DNA of 64,000 nt from the NCBI GenBank assembly GCA_017548165.1, contig JAFYMW010000115.1, forward strand, positions 1 to 64,000. The letters run 5' to 3'. Within the stretch, counting starts at the first letter, position 1. Each line of letters opens with the position of its first letter. The position numbers and the translations under genes are program-made. The notes under the pieces were generated by a model that saw only the letters and a list, made by a program, of their open reading frames with translations, ran no database searches and was not told where the DNA came from. Of the stretch, positions 1 to 7,952 are shown piece after piece. This DNA is from Bacteroidaceae bacterium (GTDB lineage: Bacteria; Bacteroidota; Bacteroidia; Bacteroidales; Bacteroidaceae).

Positions 1-380
1 AAGCACTTAAGGCACCACCTGAGCCAACTCTTTTTGATTAATGGGGCTTACTTTTGGAAATTGTATGCCCGAAGCCTGATTTTACTAGGCTTCGGGGAGG
101 GATTTTATGATATTAAAAGTTTTACCGGACAGCAATAATTAATGATTTATATATAATTATTATTACTAATCTATTAGTATATTAATATAAAATTTTATTT
201 TAACATCTAATCCAACATACTATCCAGAAATCAAACTGAAACTGAGCCAACTGAGCTATCATACAGCAAAAACAATAACTGAGTAATGAATACCTTATTT
301 CACCCACTTTCAAAGCCAATGGTAATCAGTATTCAGTTATGAAAATGACCAATGCTACTCAGCAATCGGCAAACTGAAGA
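1..380. other. AT-rich stretch without a convincing gene
   Basis: No complete reading frame here looks like a protein. Frame 1 on the plus strand is open from base 1 to a TAA at 136-138 and could be the last 45 codons of a gene entering from the left, but I do not recognise the peptide. A 10-bp perfect hairpin (68-77 with 87-96) lies inside that frame and could instead be a terminator for an upstream gene. Bases 120-210 are very AT-rich. The 11-mer CTGAGCCAACT occurs at 19-29 and again at 242-252. Nothing else stands out. Confidence 0.4.
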
Positions 381-429
381 GAAAACAAACATCCGCAACA
401 CCTCTTGTTTTGGAGGAGATGCTGCGGAT
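381..429 (-). terminator. Intrinsic terminator after the DUF4837 gene
   Basis: Arms 391-404 and 416-429 form a 14-bp stem. On the minus strand the two imperfect positions become G-U pairs, while on the plus strand they are A-C clashes, so the hairpin belongs to the minus-strand transcript. It is followed there by a T-rich run (complement of 381-390). It lies about 25 bases past the stop of the lipoprotein gene at 455. Confidence 0.75.
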
Positions 430-454
430 TATTGCTATAACTGGTGAAGCCAAA

Positions 455-1447
455 TCACTTCAGTGTTCTGAGGGCTGCTTCCATTTGGCGGATGAGGTCG
501 CGCTTGTCGGTTGAGGGAGAGTATACAAAGCCTTCGGCAACGATGACCTTGTTTGCCGTTGTGTCAACACGCGAGAGGCAGACAAAGGGACCACCCAAAG
601 CACCATTGCGCATCTGCCACAATCCACGAGATTCTACCACTTGTTTGCCATAGAGTTCGCGAAGTTTACATGTTACCAGCGGAGATTTCTTCTCCTTCTC
701 TCGTACTGTTTGCATCCATTGTCCCTCATTGGCTCCGGGGATGTTGCGCTCCATAACAGAGTCGCGCTTGTTGGCAAAATGGTCCACATCGGCGATGTCC
801 TCGCCATGCCAGTCGTAGGTATACACCACCAAGTTAAGGTCCTTCTCCAGCAGGTTTGTTCCTCCCCAGAGGAAGTTCTCTGCTTTCTTCGTAGCACCCA
901 TATTCTCTGGCACTCGTATGGACATACCCAAAACTGCCTTCAGGTCATCGTCTACCTTCTTGCTATACTTCTTCTTCAACTGAGCCACACGCATCTCTAT
1001 CTGGAAGTCGGTGAGGATGTCGAGGATTTTTTCTGCATTCTTGGGCAGGAACTCACGCAAGGCATCCTTGGTGGGTGCAGCAACAAGGAGTTGCAGTTGG
1101 GGTACGGCATACTCATTACGACTCAATCCCAACATTGGTTGCTTGAGCGACTTGTCCAGGCGGATAATCAATTTGGTGTGAAATGTGGTGTAGGTAGACG
1201 AATAGCCCTTACTGAATATTCTGGTAACGCGGAACATCTTCTCCACATTCATCAACCCAGGCACCTGAGCCTCCACAATGGCGTTGATAGAATCCTTGAG
1301 GTCGGAATCCCACAAACCCTCGTCGACCACCAATAGCAATTCGCTTGGCAAACCCTTGGAGGATGCCACCATGGGCTTCTTCTCGCCTCCTCCGCCACCG
1401 CATGCAACCAGCGTTGCCAACAGTAGCACAAACATGATTTTCTTCAT
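455..1447 (-). CDS. DUF4837 family lipoprotein
   Basis: A 330-residue exported protein of the DUF4837 family, which is common in Bacteroidales and has no assigned function. The N-terminus is a lipoprotein signal: two Lys, a hydrophobic run and LVAC with Cys16 as the predicted lipidation site, followed by a Gly-rich stretch (GGGGG) that may favour outer-membrane sorting. The remainder is soluble and mixed alpha/beta, with no catalytic motif that I can identify. It starts 27 bases after the stop of the alpha-2-macroglobulin-like gene on the same strand, so the two are probably one transcript and may both act at the cell envelope. A terminator at 381-429 closes the unit. The family call rests on overall sequence pattern recognition. 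Confidence 0.8.
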   Translation of the reverse strand: MKKIMFVLLLATLVACGGGGGEKKPMVASSKGLPSELLLVVDEGLWDSDLKDSINAIVEAQVPGLMNVEKMFRVTRIFSKGYSSTYTTFHTKLIIRLDKSLKQPMLGLSRNEYAVPQLQLLVAAPTKDALREFLPKNAEKILDILTDFQIEMRVAQLKKKYSKKVDDDLKAVLGMSIRVPENMGATKKAENFLWGGTNLLEKDLNLVVYTYDWHGEDIADVDHFANKRDSVMERNIPGANEGQWMQTVREKEKKSPLVTCKLRELYGKQVVESRGLWQMRNGALGGPFVCLSRVDTTANKVIVAEGFVYSPSTDKRDLIRQMEAALRTLK

Positions 1448-1474
1448 GACAGATAGTATTTGTTGTTGTTATAA

Positions 1475-4400
1475 TTATTCCTTCACCTCTATTATCTCAC
1501 TCTGGGTGTGTGCTCTGAACTCCTCGGCATAACAGCACTTTATCGTGGGCACTCCAGTGGCATAGCTACCTGTGCGCTCCAGCGTCATCTCCGTCTCGAT
1601 GATATACTTGCCATGTGGCAGTGAGGGGATAAAATAGTCGGTACGATTGTCGCGCACCTGCATATAGTAGGACACACCCTTTTGCCATCCGCACCCCGAT
1701 AGCTTGCTTACGGGCTCGGCACATCCGGCACGAGGCACACTGAGCACGAGGTACTCATAGTCGCGCTTGGCATCAATCAGTATCTTTTCCTTTATGCGGT
1801 TGCCCACCTTGGTCGGCTCGGTGCTGAAGGTGCGTTGCAGAGTTATGTCCATACCCGAAGCTTCTACCTTCTCCACAGGCATAGTGTATTCGCCATATAC
1901 GGCCGCCCACATCACATTGCTACCATCGTTGGCAAGAGTTACTGACTTTATCTTGGACCAATCAATGGTATCTTTCTGCACCCCAGCATCGGCATCGGCA
2001 TCAAACTCTCCACCAGTGAGAGCATATACAGCATCGATGCAATCAATGGGAGTTTTCCAGCCTTGAGTTCGTTTCTGATTCAAGAGCCACTCCTGCATAC
2101 CCACGAGAGTTTCTGTGTCCTGCGGACAAACCGTTTGCCATGCCTCCATCACCTGAGTGTGGATGTGCAGACGACGGTCTATGCTGGGCCATGCACCACC
2201 ACGATAGGCAAGGTAGGTTCCATCCTTGTGAGTCAGTCTTGACTTCAATACCGCCACACCATCCTTCAGCACAGCCTCCTTCAAGGCATGCTTCACTATC
2301 ATGGCAATGGCTATGTATTCGCTATCCATGTCCTTGATGTTGTCGGGCAAGCGTTTCATGACCTTCTTCACCAATTGCAGGCTTTCCTTATCGGTATTGC
2401 CTTCCTTGACAAGAACATAGAGGGTGCGAAGGTCGGACAACTGTGCCGTCCAATCCTTGTTGTACTCCTTACGGTTGTTGATGCTCTCCTCAAGGTACGA
2501 CTTCAGATAACGCTTGATGCCAGCCATCACCTTCTGGGCATTGGGATTGACGGAGTTAAGGCGAGCAAGCAGATAACCCACTTCGCGTGTGAGGTAGGCA
2601 TTTCCAGCCAAACCATCGTACCAGGGCATACTGCCATCTTCCTTCTGCATGGTGTACACCTTATTTATATATAGGGTGGTATCTGGCATACCCAACTTGT
2701 ATGCGGCATAGTAGGCCGAGGCATAGGAAAGGACATCGCCATGTGAGGGTTGCGCCACCTGGGGCAAGGCATCTACGGCCACCTGAACGGGGTTGGAAAC
2801 CTTCTCCACTATCACTCGCTTGTTCTGCGCTCCGTCGGGGAAGAGCTTGCGCAAGTCCACCGTATGTTTCTCGCCTGGTTCCAATGTCAGTGCCCTGCTC
2901 TCCGTGAGTTCAACAACAGAAGTCAGCACAGGTATCTCCCTCTGCTCGCCATCGCTATCCTTCTGGGCAAGAGCAACGGTCTTGAACTTGAGTCCCTCAA
3001 TGCCCTCAGGCACTTGATATGAAAGCACGAGAAGAGTGTCCCTATCCTTGTCTGCATTGAAACGGAGGGTCTTCTTCATCAGCACCTTGTCGGTCTGTGA
3101 ATCCATCACTTGCACCTGAACCTTGCCTTGCTGAAGCGACTCGCCTGTGTTGGCTATCTGAACGGAGAACGACAGCAGGTCCTTCTCGCGCACAAATCTT
3201 GGCAGATGCAACTTGCAGGTCAGTGCCTTGCGTGCCACCACCTTTTCCGACAATGTGCCTATGCGCATGTCCTGAGTATGTGCCAAACCATTCAAGCGCC
3301 ATGTGGTCAGACTCTGTGGCATAGTGAAAGTTATAGCCACCCTACCCTCGGCATCGGTGCGCAACTGGGGCATAAACATTGCCGTCTCGCTGAAGTCGGT
3401 CCTTATCTCCACATCGGCAAAGGTCTGCTCGGCTGAAGCATCAAGAAGTTCCTCGCTTTCTATAGGCACCTCATTCAAGATACCCGCATTCACTCTTTTG
3501 GAAGCAACAAAGGTACCTGTATCGTATGCCCTCACAGAGCCTGCTATCCAACCACCAGCAAATTCTATTCTTCTCTTATCCAGATAATGACCGTCAAACC
3601 TGCTAAACTCATAATACGGTATCCTATTCTCCCATACTTGGAATTCCATCCATCGGCTTTTCCAGTTCTTTTTATACCAATTATATCCAGTCACCTGACT
3701 ATAAGGTATGCAATGGTTCATAGGCAAGGAGAACGACCATTCGTTCTTGGCAAAGGCATCCAGCGAAGCATCGTACATACCCAGCATCACATTGGCATTG
3801 GCAGGAAGTCCATTGCCATCAAGCACGCGCAAGGTCCATTGCTCCGTGGTGCCGGGTTGGATATAGTCGCGGAAAGTGTCCCAATGCATGTAGAGTTTTG
3901 TATCGGGAAGTCTCTTACGCAATGTTAGCTGCTTTCCGTCCATTTTACCATTCCTGCAATATGTCACATTCAATAGAAGTCCGTCGGCATACTCCTCCTT
4001 GTAGGGAATCTCCATACAAGTTAATGTGTCGGTAAGGAACATGACCGTATCTATTGCCACATTCTCGCCGGCAAAGGCGGTAAGGAAGATATAGCGCTGT
4101 TCTCCCTCCTTCATTCTGAACTCCAATTGTGCAGGGGTGGCGGCATCAAAGGTGTCCACAGGGCACTCCAGCCACCCCATTGCCTTGGTTACCGCGCTCT
4201 CCATTGGTGGGTCAGCAAACAGGCGAACGATGCTGATGTCCGTCTGTGTCTCGCCTTGGGCAGAGAGCACCGATACCTCCACCTTCTGCGTGGGAGCATA
4301 GCGATAGAGCATGCTTCTGCTCACTGGCACTTTCAATGTGAAACGACCTTCCATATCTGTATATATGGTGTCTAGATTGCGAACATCCTCTGCCGTTTGT

Positions 4401-5899
4401 CTCCTCCACCAGCAATGTACCCTTCGTGATGTTGCCGTCACTCTGGCACCGCGCACAGGAGTGCCGTCGAAGTTCATGGCAAGACCCGACAGGGTTATCA
4501 GACTATCCTTGGGCGTCTCACCTTCAGTTTCCTCCAAGGGACTTATGCTCACTTCCTTAAGCATCTCGTCCATCTCCACATAGAAGTGAGGACGCTTGTA
4601 CTCCTCCACACGGATATCGTGATATGTGCCGTCCACCTTCACCAGATGGTATCCCAGTTCTATATCCTCGGGAATCTGTAATGTGGCACTGAGAGTACCA
4701 AAAGCATCGGAGCACACAATGGTGTCGACAAGAACCTTGTTCGACCTTCCGTCAAGCAGTTGCACCTTGCACTCTCTTGGTTCCCTCACCTTGGCATCCC
4801 AATGTTTCACACTATAAAGGATAGCAGAGAGTTGAACCATCTGACCAGGGCGGTATATAGCCCTGTCGGTATATATTGCCACACGGGGCTGCTCCTTTTT
4901 GGAGGGTGCATTATAGTTGTAGCGCTCGTAGTTTCTTGTTGTTGGCAGACAACTGTCTGCACCCAGCACCACCTGTGCGACCTTATTATTCTTCAGGTCC
5001 TTCACCACCGTGGCCTCCGGGCATGGCTTGCCGGTGCGGGCATCCACAACGGTGACGCGCGCCTGCCTGCCAGGCATATCCATAATGAAGTAATGCAGCG
5101 TGGACACTACAAAGTCCACTTTTATCTTCTCCAACTTCTTTTCCAGACGCACATCGGTCTTGCACTTCAGTTCAAGGGTGTAACGACCCGGCACCGTTGG
5201 AGCCACAAGCATATTCTTGCCCACCAGTTTACCACGAGCGTCCAGCACCTTCCATTCCACCTGCTTCACATTGAAGGTGTCCAGACCTATGCACAAGGAA
5301 TCGCCGGGATAGTAGACCTCGGCCATAGCCGCCACCATACGCGGTGTGAGTTTGCGTATCGAATCATTCTCTGCCCAAAGGCGCTCCTTTTCTGCCTTCA
5401 CGGTAGCAGGTTTCTTGTTGCCGTGTGCCGTATAGAAGTCTATAAGTTCCTGCTCGGTCATCACCGAGTCAGCAAAATGCTCATTGGCTGCCCTCCATAC
5501 CACATAGAGCATATTGCGACCGTATATCTTCTCGTCCTTGCCTCTCTTCACCACAGGAACCCAGTCCTTGGTACGGGTGTTATAGAGAAGTTCGGGGTCG
5601 GCAAGGGCTTCGCGGAAGAGTTGCACACTCCTCTTGCGCCACTCGCCTGTCACATCTGAATATGCTCGTGTGGCATACAATTTTGCCAGAATAGCACTAT
5701 AAACGGCACGGCGCACTCCACTTGCCGCTTCGCGCTCATCCTCCAGAAGTTGAAGGTTGTATTCTATGCTGTCGGGCGAATTCTCTTCCCTCAAGAGGCA
5801 TTGTTCAAGGAGTTTTGCCAGCTCATCCTCGCGTGCCACAACCATGGTTGGCATCAACATGGCCAACACAATTAGCATTGTTCTTATTATATGCTTCAT
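1475..5899 (-). CDS. Alpha-2-macroglobulin-like protein lacking the thioester
   Basis: A 1474-residue periplasmic or surface protein related to bacterial alpha-2-macroglobulins, which trap proteases or act as large envelope scaffolds. A signal peptide spans about residues 1-22 (ending VVA before Arg-Glu-Asp), with no lipobox. An MG2-type segment (DRAIYRPGQ) lies near residue 341, the central A2M domain (TMPQSLTTWRLNG) near 860-875, and an alpha-helical TED-like domain runs from about 1035 to 1330. Where thioester-forming relatives carry Cys-x-Glu-Gln, this protein has PSHGDV near residue 1050, so it should not form a covalent thioester trap. It is first in a two-gene unit with the DUF4837 lipoprotein. 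Upstream, TTACTTTG (complement of 5939-5946) is only a weak match to the phylum -7 box. Family assignment is secure; protease inhibition is inferred from the family and uncertain. Confidence 0.88.
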   Translation of the reverse strand: MKHIIRTMLIVLAMLMPTMVVAREDELAKLLEQCLLREENSPDSIEYNLQLLEDEREAASGVRRAVYSAILAKLYATRAYSDVTGEWRKRSVQLFREALADPELLYNTRTKDWVPVVKRGKDEKIYGRNMLYVVWRAANEHFADSVMTEQELIDFYTAHGNKKPATVKAEKERLWAENDSIRKLTPRMVAAMAEVYYPGDSLCIGLDTFNVKQVEWKVLDARGKLVGKNMLVAPTVPGRYTLELKCKTDVRLEKKLEKIKVDFVVSTLHYFIMDMPGRQARVTVVDARTGKPCPEATVVKDLKNNKVAQVVLGADSCLPTTRNYERYNYNAPSKKEQPRVAIYTDRAIYRPGQMVQLSAILYSVKHWDAKVREPRECKVQLLDGRSNKVLVDTIVCSDAFGTLSATLQIPEDIELGYHLVKVDGTYHDIRVEEYKRPHFYVEMDEMLKEVSISPLEETEGETPKDSLITLSGLAMNFDGTPVRGARVTATSRRVHCWWRRQTAEDVRNLDTIYTDMEGRFTLKVPVSRSMLYRYAPTQKVEVSVLSAQGETQTDISIVRLFADPPMESAVTKAMGWLECPVDTFDAATPAQLEFRMKEGEQRYIFLTAFAGENVAIDTVMFLTDTLTCMEIPYKEEYADGLLLNVTYCRNGKMDGKQLTLRKRLPDTKLYMHWDTFRDYIQPGTTEQWTLRVLDGNGLPANANVMLGMYDASLDAFAKNEWSFSLPMNHCIPYSQVTGYNWYKKNWKSRWMEFQVWENRIPYYEFSRFDGHYLDKRRIEFAGGWIAGSVRAYDTGTFVASKRVNAGILNEVPIESEELLDASAEQTFADVEIRTDFSETAMFMPQLRTDAEGRVAITFTMPQSLTTWRLNGLAHTQDMRIGTLSEKVVARKALTCKLHLPRFVREKDLLSFSVQIANTGESLQQGKVQVQVMDSQTDKVLMKKTLRFNADKDRDTLLVLSYQVPEGIEGLKFKTVALAQKDSDGEQREIPVLTSVVELTESRALTLEPGEKHTVDLRKLFPDGAQNKRVIVEKVSNPVQVAVDALPQVAQPSHGDVLSYASAYYAAYKLGMPDTTLYINKVYTMQKEDGSMPWYDGLAGNAYLTREVGYLLARLNSVNPNAQKVMAGIKRYLKSYLEESINNRKEYNKDWTAQLSDLRTLYVLVKEGNTDKESLQLVKKVMKRLPDNIKDMDSEYIAIAMIVKHALKEAVLKDGVAVLKSRLTHKDGTYLAYRGGAWPSIDRRLHIHTQVMEAWQTVCPQDTETLVGMQEWLLNQKRTQGWKTPIDCIDAVYALTGGEFDADADAGVQKDTIDWSKIKSVTLANDGSNVMWAAVYGEYTMPVEKVEASGMDITLQRTFSTEPTKVGNRIKEKILIDAKRDYEYLVLSVPRAGCAEPVSKLSGCGWQKGVSYYMQVRDNRTDYFIPSLPHGKYIIETEMTLERTGSYATGVPTIKCCYAEEFRAHTQSEIIEVKE

Positions 5900-6030
5900 A
5901 TGCGAATAAAAATATTCCGTTAGTTTTTATAAGTAGCACAAAGTAACGGAAATATCACACACCTCCCAACAAAATCTCCCCATAATTGACCTAATTTACA
6001 CTTTTTTACTGCTATTTAGATTTATTTGAC

Positions 6031-6038
6031 TAACTTTG
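6031..6038 (+). promoter_or_regulatory. -7 box before the 81-residue protein
   Basis: TAACTTTG fits the Bacteroidota TAnnTTTG element and sits 30 bases before the ATG at 6069. No good TTTG is found about 20 bases further upstream. Confidence 0.4.
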
Positions 6039-6068
6039 CATCATAATTTAAGTATTTACTGTACACAC

Positions 6069-6314
6069 ATGGACGAAATCACACTGAATATGCTCACTGC
6101 CCTCACCGACGCTTGCGAGGGACACCTAGTACTGAACTATGCAGGCATAGAGAGTTCCACCTCCGACGAGAACCTGAACATCACAGTAAAGATGCAGGAT
6201 GGTCGTGTGCTCACTCCCGAGCAGGTAGATGTAAAAGCCCTCAACGATGCCATCCAGCATTGGAAGGAAGAACATCCTGGTTTCTTCCAGCGCATTCTGG
6301 GAGCGATGATGTAA
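6069..6314 (+). CDS. Small uncharacterised protein, 81 aa
   Basis: A small acidic cytoplasmic protein with no signal peptide or membrane segment, which I do not recognise. I start it at ATG 6069 (MDEITLNM) because the longer frame begins at a TTG inside the -7 box TAACTTTG at 6031-6038. The sequence is protein-like: an amphipathic N-terminal helix, a beta-like middle and a C-terminal helix with HWKEEHPGFFQ. It has its own promoter element, diverges from the alpha-2-macroglobulin-like gene, and is followed after 137 bases by a patatin-like gene. Codon use resembles the neighbours, so I regard it as real. Confidence 0.6.
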   Translation: MDEITLNMLTALTDACEGHLVLNYAGIESSTSDENLNITVKMQDGRVLTPEQVDVKALNDAIQHWKEEHPGFFQRILGAMM

Positions 6315-6402
6315 ACATAGTTCTATACTTCCCCAACAGGTGGAAGAAGATATGAGTATATCTTAAAAATTAAATCAATATCAGACTTTCCTGTTGATAC
6401 CA

Positions 6403-6437
6403 CTTCCCCTCTCTTGCAGAGGGGTTGGGGGAGAGTC
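6403..6437 (+). repeat. C/G-rich palindromic element resembling dispersed Bacteroidota repeats
   Basis: CCCCTCT (6406-6412) and AGAGGGG (6418-6424) form a hairpin, followed by TTGGGGGAGAG, which can pair alternatively with the left side. This layout, a CCCCTC stem, short loop and trailing GGGGGAG, resembles short palindromes scattered through many Bacteroidota genomes. It ends 15 bases before the patatin-like start, so it lies in that gene's leader. Only one copy is seen in this window. Confidence 0.45.
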
Positions 6438-6451
6438 TTCTGCAATATACT

Positions 6452-7276
6452 ATGAAGACAGGACTTGTACTTGAAGGTGGTGGCATGCGTGGCCTCTTTA
6501 CGGCAGGAGTGCTCGACGTGATGATGGAACGAGACATCAAGGTGGATGGCATCGTTGGTGTGTCTGCTGGAGCTTGCTTTGGTTGCAACTATATTTCCAA
6601 GCAACCGGGCAGAATTTTGCGCTACAACATCAACATGAAGAACGAGCCTCGATATATGGGAATGCGCAACCTTCTGCGCACAGGCAATTTGATGGATGGC
6701 GAGTTTGCCTATCATACCTTGCCCGATGTGCTCGACCCCTTCGACAAGGAAACCTTCAACAAAAGCAATGTGGAGTACCATGTCGTGTGCACCGATGTAC
6801 TCACAGGCGATCCCGTCTACAAGCACCTTACTGCTCCTGTCAACTATGAGTTTATGGAATGGCTTCGCGCCTCTTCTTCCCTACCCCTGGTTTCAAAACC
6901 CGTGAAGGTGGGAGGTCGACTGATGCTTGATGGTGGTATGGCGGACAGCATACCTCTAAAATATTTTCAGAAACAAGGGTTTGAACAAAACATCGTGATA
7001 TTGACCCAGCCCCTCGGTTTCACCAAGAAGCGCACCAAACTGATGCCCCTCTTCCGAACCTTCATGCGCAAATACCCAGCTATCATTGAGGTAATGAACC
7101 GCCGTCACATCATGTACAACGGTCAACTTGAATATCTTGCCCAAGAGGAAAAGGCTGGTCGCATCACTATCATTGCCCCTAATGACACCCTTCCCATCGG
7201 TCGTACCGAGCAGAACGTAGAAAAGATGAAAATCGTCTACCAAATGGGTCGCGATGCAGCGGAAAAGATATTTTAA
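6452..7276 (+). CDS. Patatin-like phospholipase family protein
   Basis: A 274-residue predicted serine lipase/acyl hydrolase of the bacterial patatin type (RssA/YjjU-like). The oxyanion-hole glycines GGGMRG are at residues 9-14, the nucleophile elbow GVSAG has Ser38, and the catalytic Asp is in DGG at about residue 160, so the Ser-Asp dyad is intact. There is no signal peptide or membrane helix, implying a cytoplasmic enzyme acting on membrane lipids. I start it at ATG 6452 (MKTGLVLEGG) because the motif begins at once; the upstream TTG at 6425 lies beside a palindromic repeat. It stands alone, with hairpins downstream at 7289-7482. The substrate cannot be read from the sequence. Confidence 0.88.
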   Translation: MKTGLVLEGGGMRGLFTAGVLDVMMERDIKVDGIVGVSAGACFGCNYISKQPGRILRYNINMKNEPRYMGMRNLLRTGNLMDGEFAYHTLPDVLDPFDKETFNKSNVEYHVVCTDVLTGDPVYKHLTAPVNYEFMEWLRASSSLPLVSKPVKVGGRLMLDGGMADSIPLKYFQKQGFEQNIVILTQPLGFTKKRTKLMPLFRTFMRKYPAIIEVMNRRHIMYNGQLEYLAQEEKAGRITIIAPNDTLPIGRTEQNVEKMKIVYQMGRDAAEKIF

Positions 7277-7352
7277 TTTACCAAAAAGATTCCTGGGAAT
7301 CTGGCTCTCCCTATAATTTCTATGATAATTTGGGACAACCCAGGATTACTTA

Positions 7353-7408
7353 AACCCAAATCGGTCATTAGACTATTACCATCATAACGCTAATGACCGA
7401 TTTGAGTT
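7353..7408 (-). terminator. Long stem-loop between convergent genes
   Basis: Arms 7353-7371 and 7390-7408 pair over 19 positions. The single imperfection is C-A on the plus strand but G-U on the minus strand, so the structure is better in a transcript continuing past ridA. The flanks are A/T-rich. It could also stop transcripts from the patatin-like gene. Confidence 0.5.
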
Positions 7409-7446
7409 AAAACTATCTAAAATTTACTATTGACACCTATTAATAG

Positions 7447-7482
7447 TTTAGGGTTTCCTGAGACAACCCAGGAAACCCTAAA
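7447..7482 (-). terminator. 14-bp perfect hairpin after ridA
   Basis: TTTAGGGTTTCCTG (7447-7460) and CAGGAAACCCTAAA (7469-7482) pair perfectly around an 8-base loop, 19 bases past the ridA stop. It is symmetric enough to act on both strands. The 12-mer GACAACCCAGGA in its loop and right arm (7462-7473) is repeated at 7334-7345. Confidence 0.6.
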
Positions 7483-7500
7483 ACCATATAGTTTCTACAA

Positions 7501-7875
7501 TTACTTAACCGCCAAAACCTCGATTTCTACCAAGGCACCCTTGGGAAGGTCCTTCACTGCTACGGCAGAGCGTGCAGGGAAAGGCTGGCTGAAGAACTGT
7601 GCATAAACTTCGTTCATGGCAACAAAGTTGGCCATATCGCTGAGGAATACAGTGGTCTTCACAACGTGAGAAAGGTCGGTGCCAGCCGCTGCCAGAACCT
7701 GAGAGGCATTGGTCAGTACCTGACGGGTCTGTTCCTGTATACCACCCTCTACAAAATTACCAGTAGCGGGGTCGATGGGTATCTGACCGCTACAAAATAC
7801 CATACCATTCACTTCGATGGCCTGACTATAAGGACCGATGGCTGCAGGAGCCTTGTCTGTGCTTATTACATTCAT
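7501..7875 (-). CDS. ridA: RidA family enamine/imine deaminase
   Basis: A 124-residue member of the RidA (YjgF/YER057c/UK114) family, full length for the family. RidA hydrolyses reactive enamine/imine intermediates such as 2-aminoacrylate, which PLP-dependent deaminases release from serine or threonine. Family landmarks include an N-terminal KAPAAIGPYSQA, CSGQIPIDPATG near residue 30, and the C-terminal arginine in FPARSAV; the last segment LVEIEVLAVK is typical. It lies 77 bases downstream of threonine deaminase on the same strand with no terminator between, matching the known biochemical pairing in which RidA completes the IlvA reaction. Two hairpins follow it. Confidence 0.95.
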   Translation of the reverse strand: MNVISTDKAPAAIGPYSQAIEVNGMVFCSGQIPIDPATGNFVEGGIQEQTRQVLTNASQVLAAAGTDLSHVVKTTVFLSDMANFVAMNEVYAQFFSQPFPARSAVAVKDLPKGALVEIEVLAVK

Positions 7876-7952
7876 AGTTCTTTTTTTATAATTTATTTTT
7901 AGTTTTGTTGCTTTTACGCCTTAAACATTATCATCTGTGTCTGTCATCACTC

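Noticed and set aside
1..138. C-terminal end of a glycosyltransferase at the left edge
   Set aside because: The 45-codon open stretch has a faint resemblance to some glycosyltransferase tails, but it is too short and contains a perfect hairpin, so I did not annotate a gene.
641..1336. 231-codon plus-strand open frame opposite the DUF4837 gene
   Set aside because: It is the antisense shadow of a well-supported lipoprotein gene and encodes no recognisable protein.
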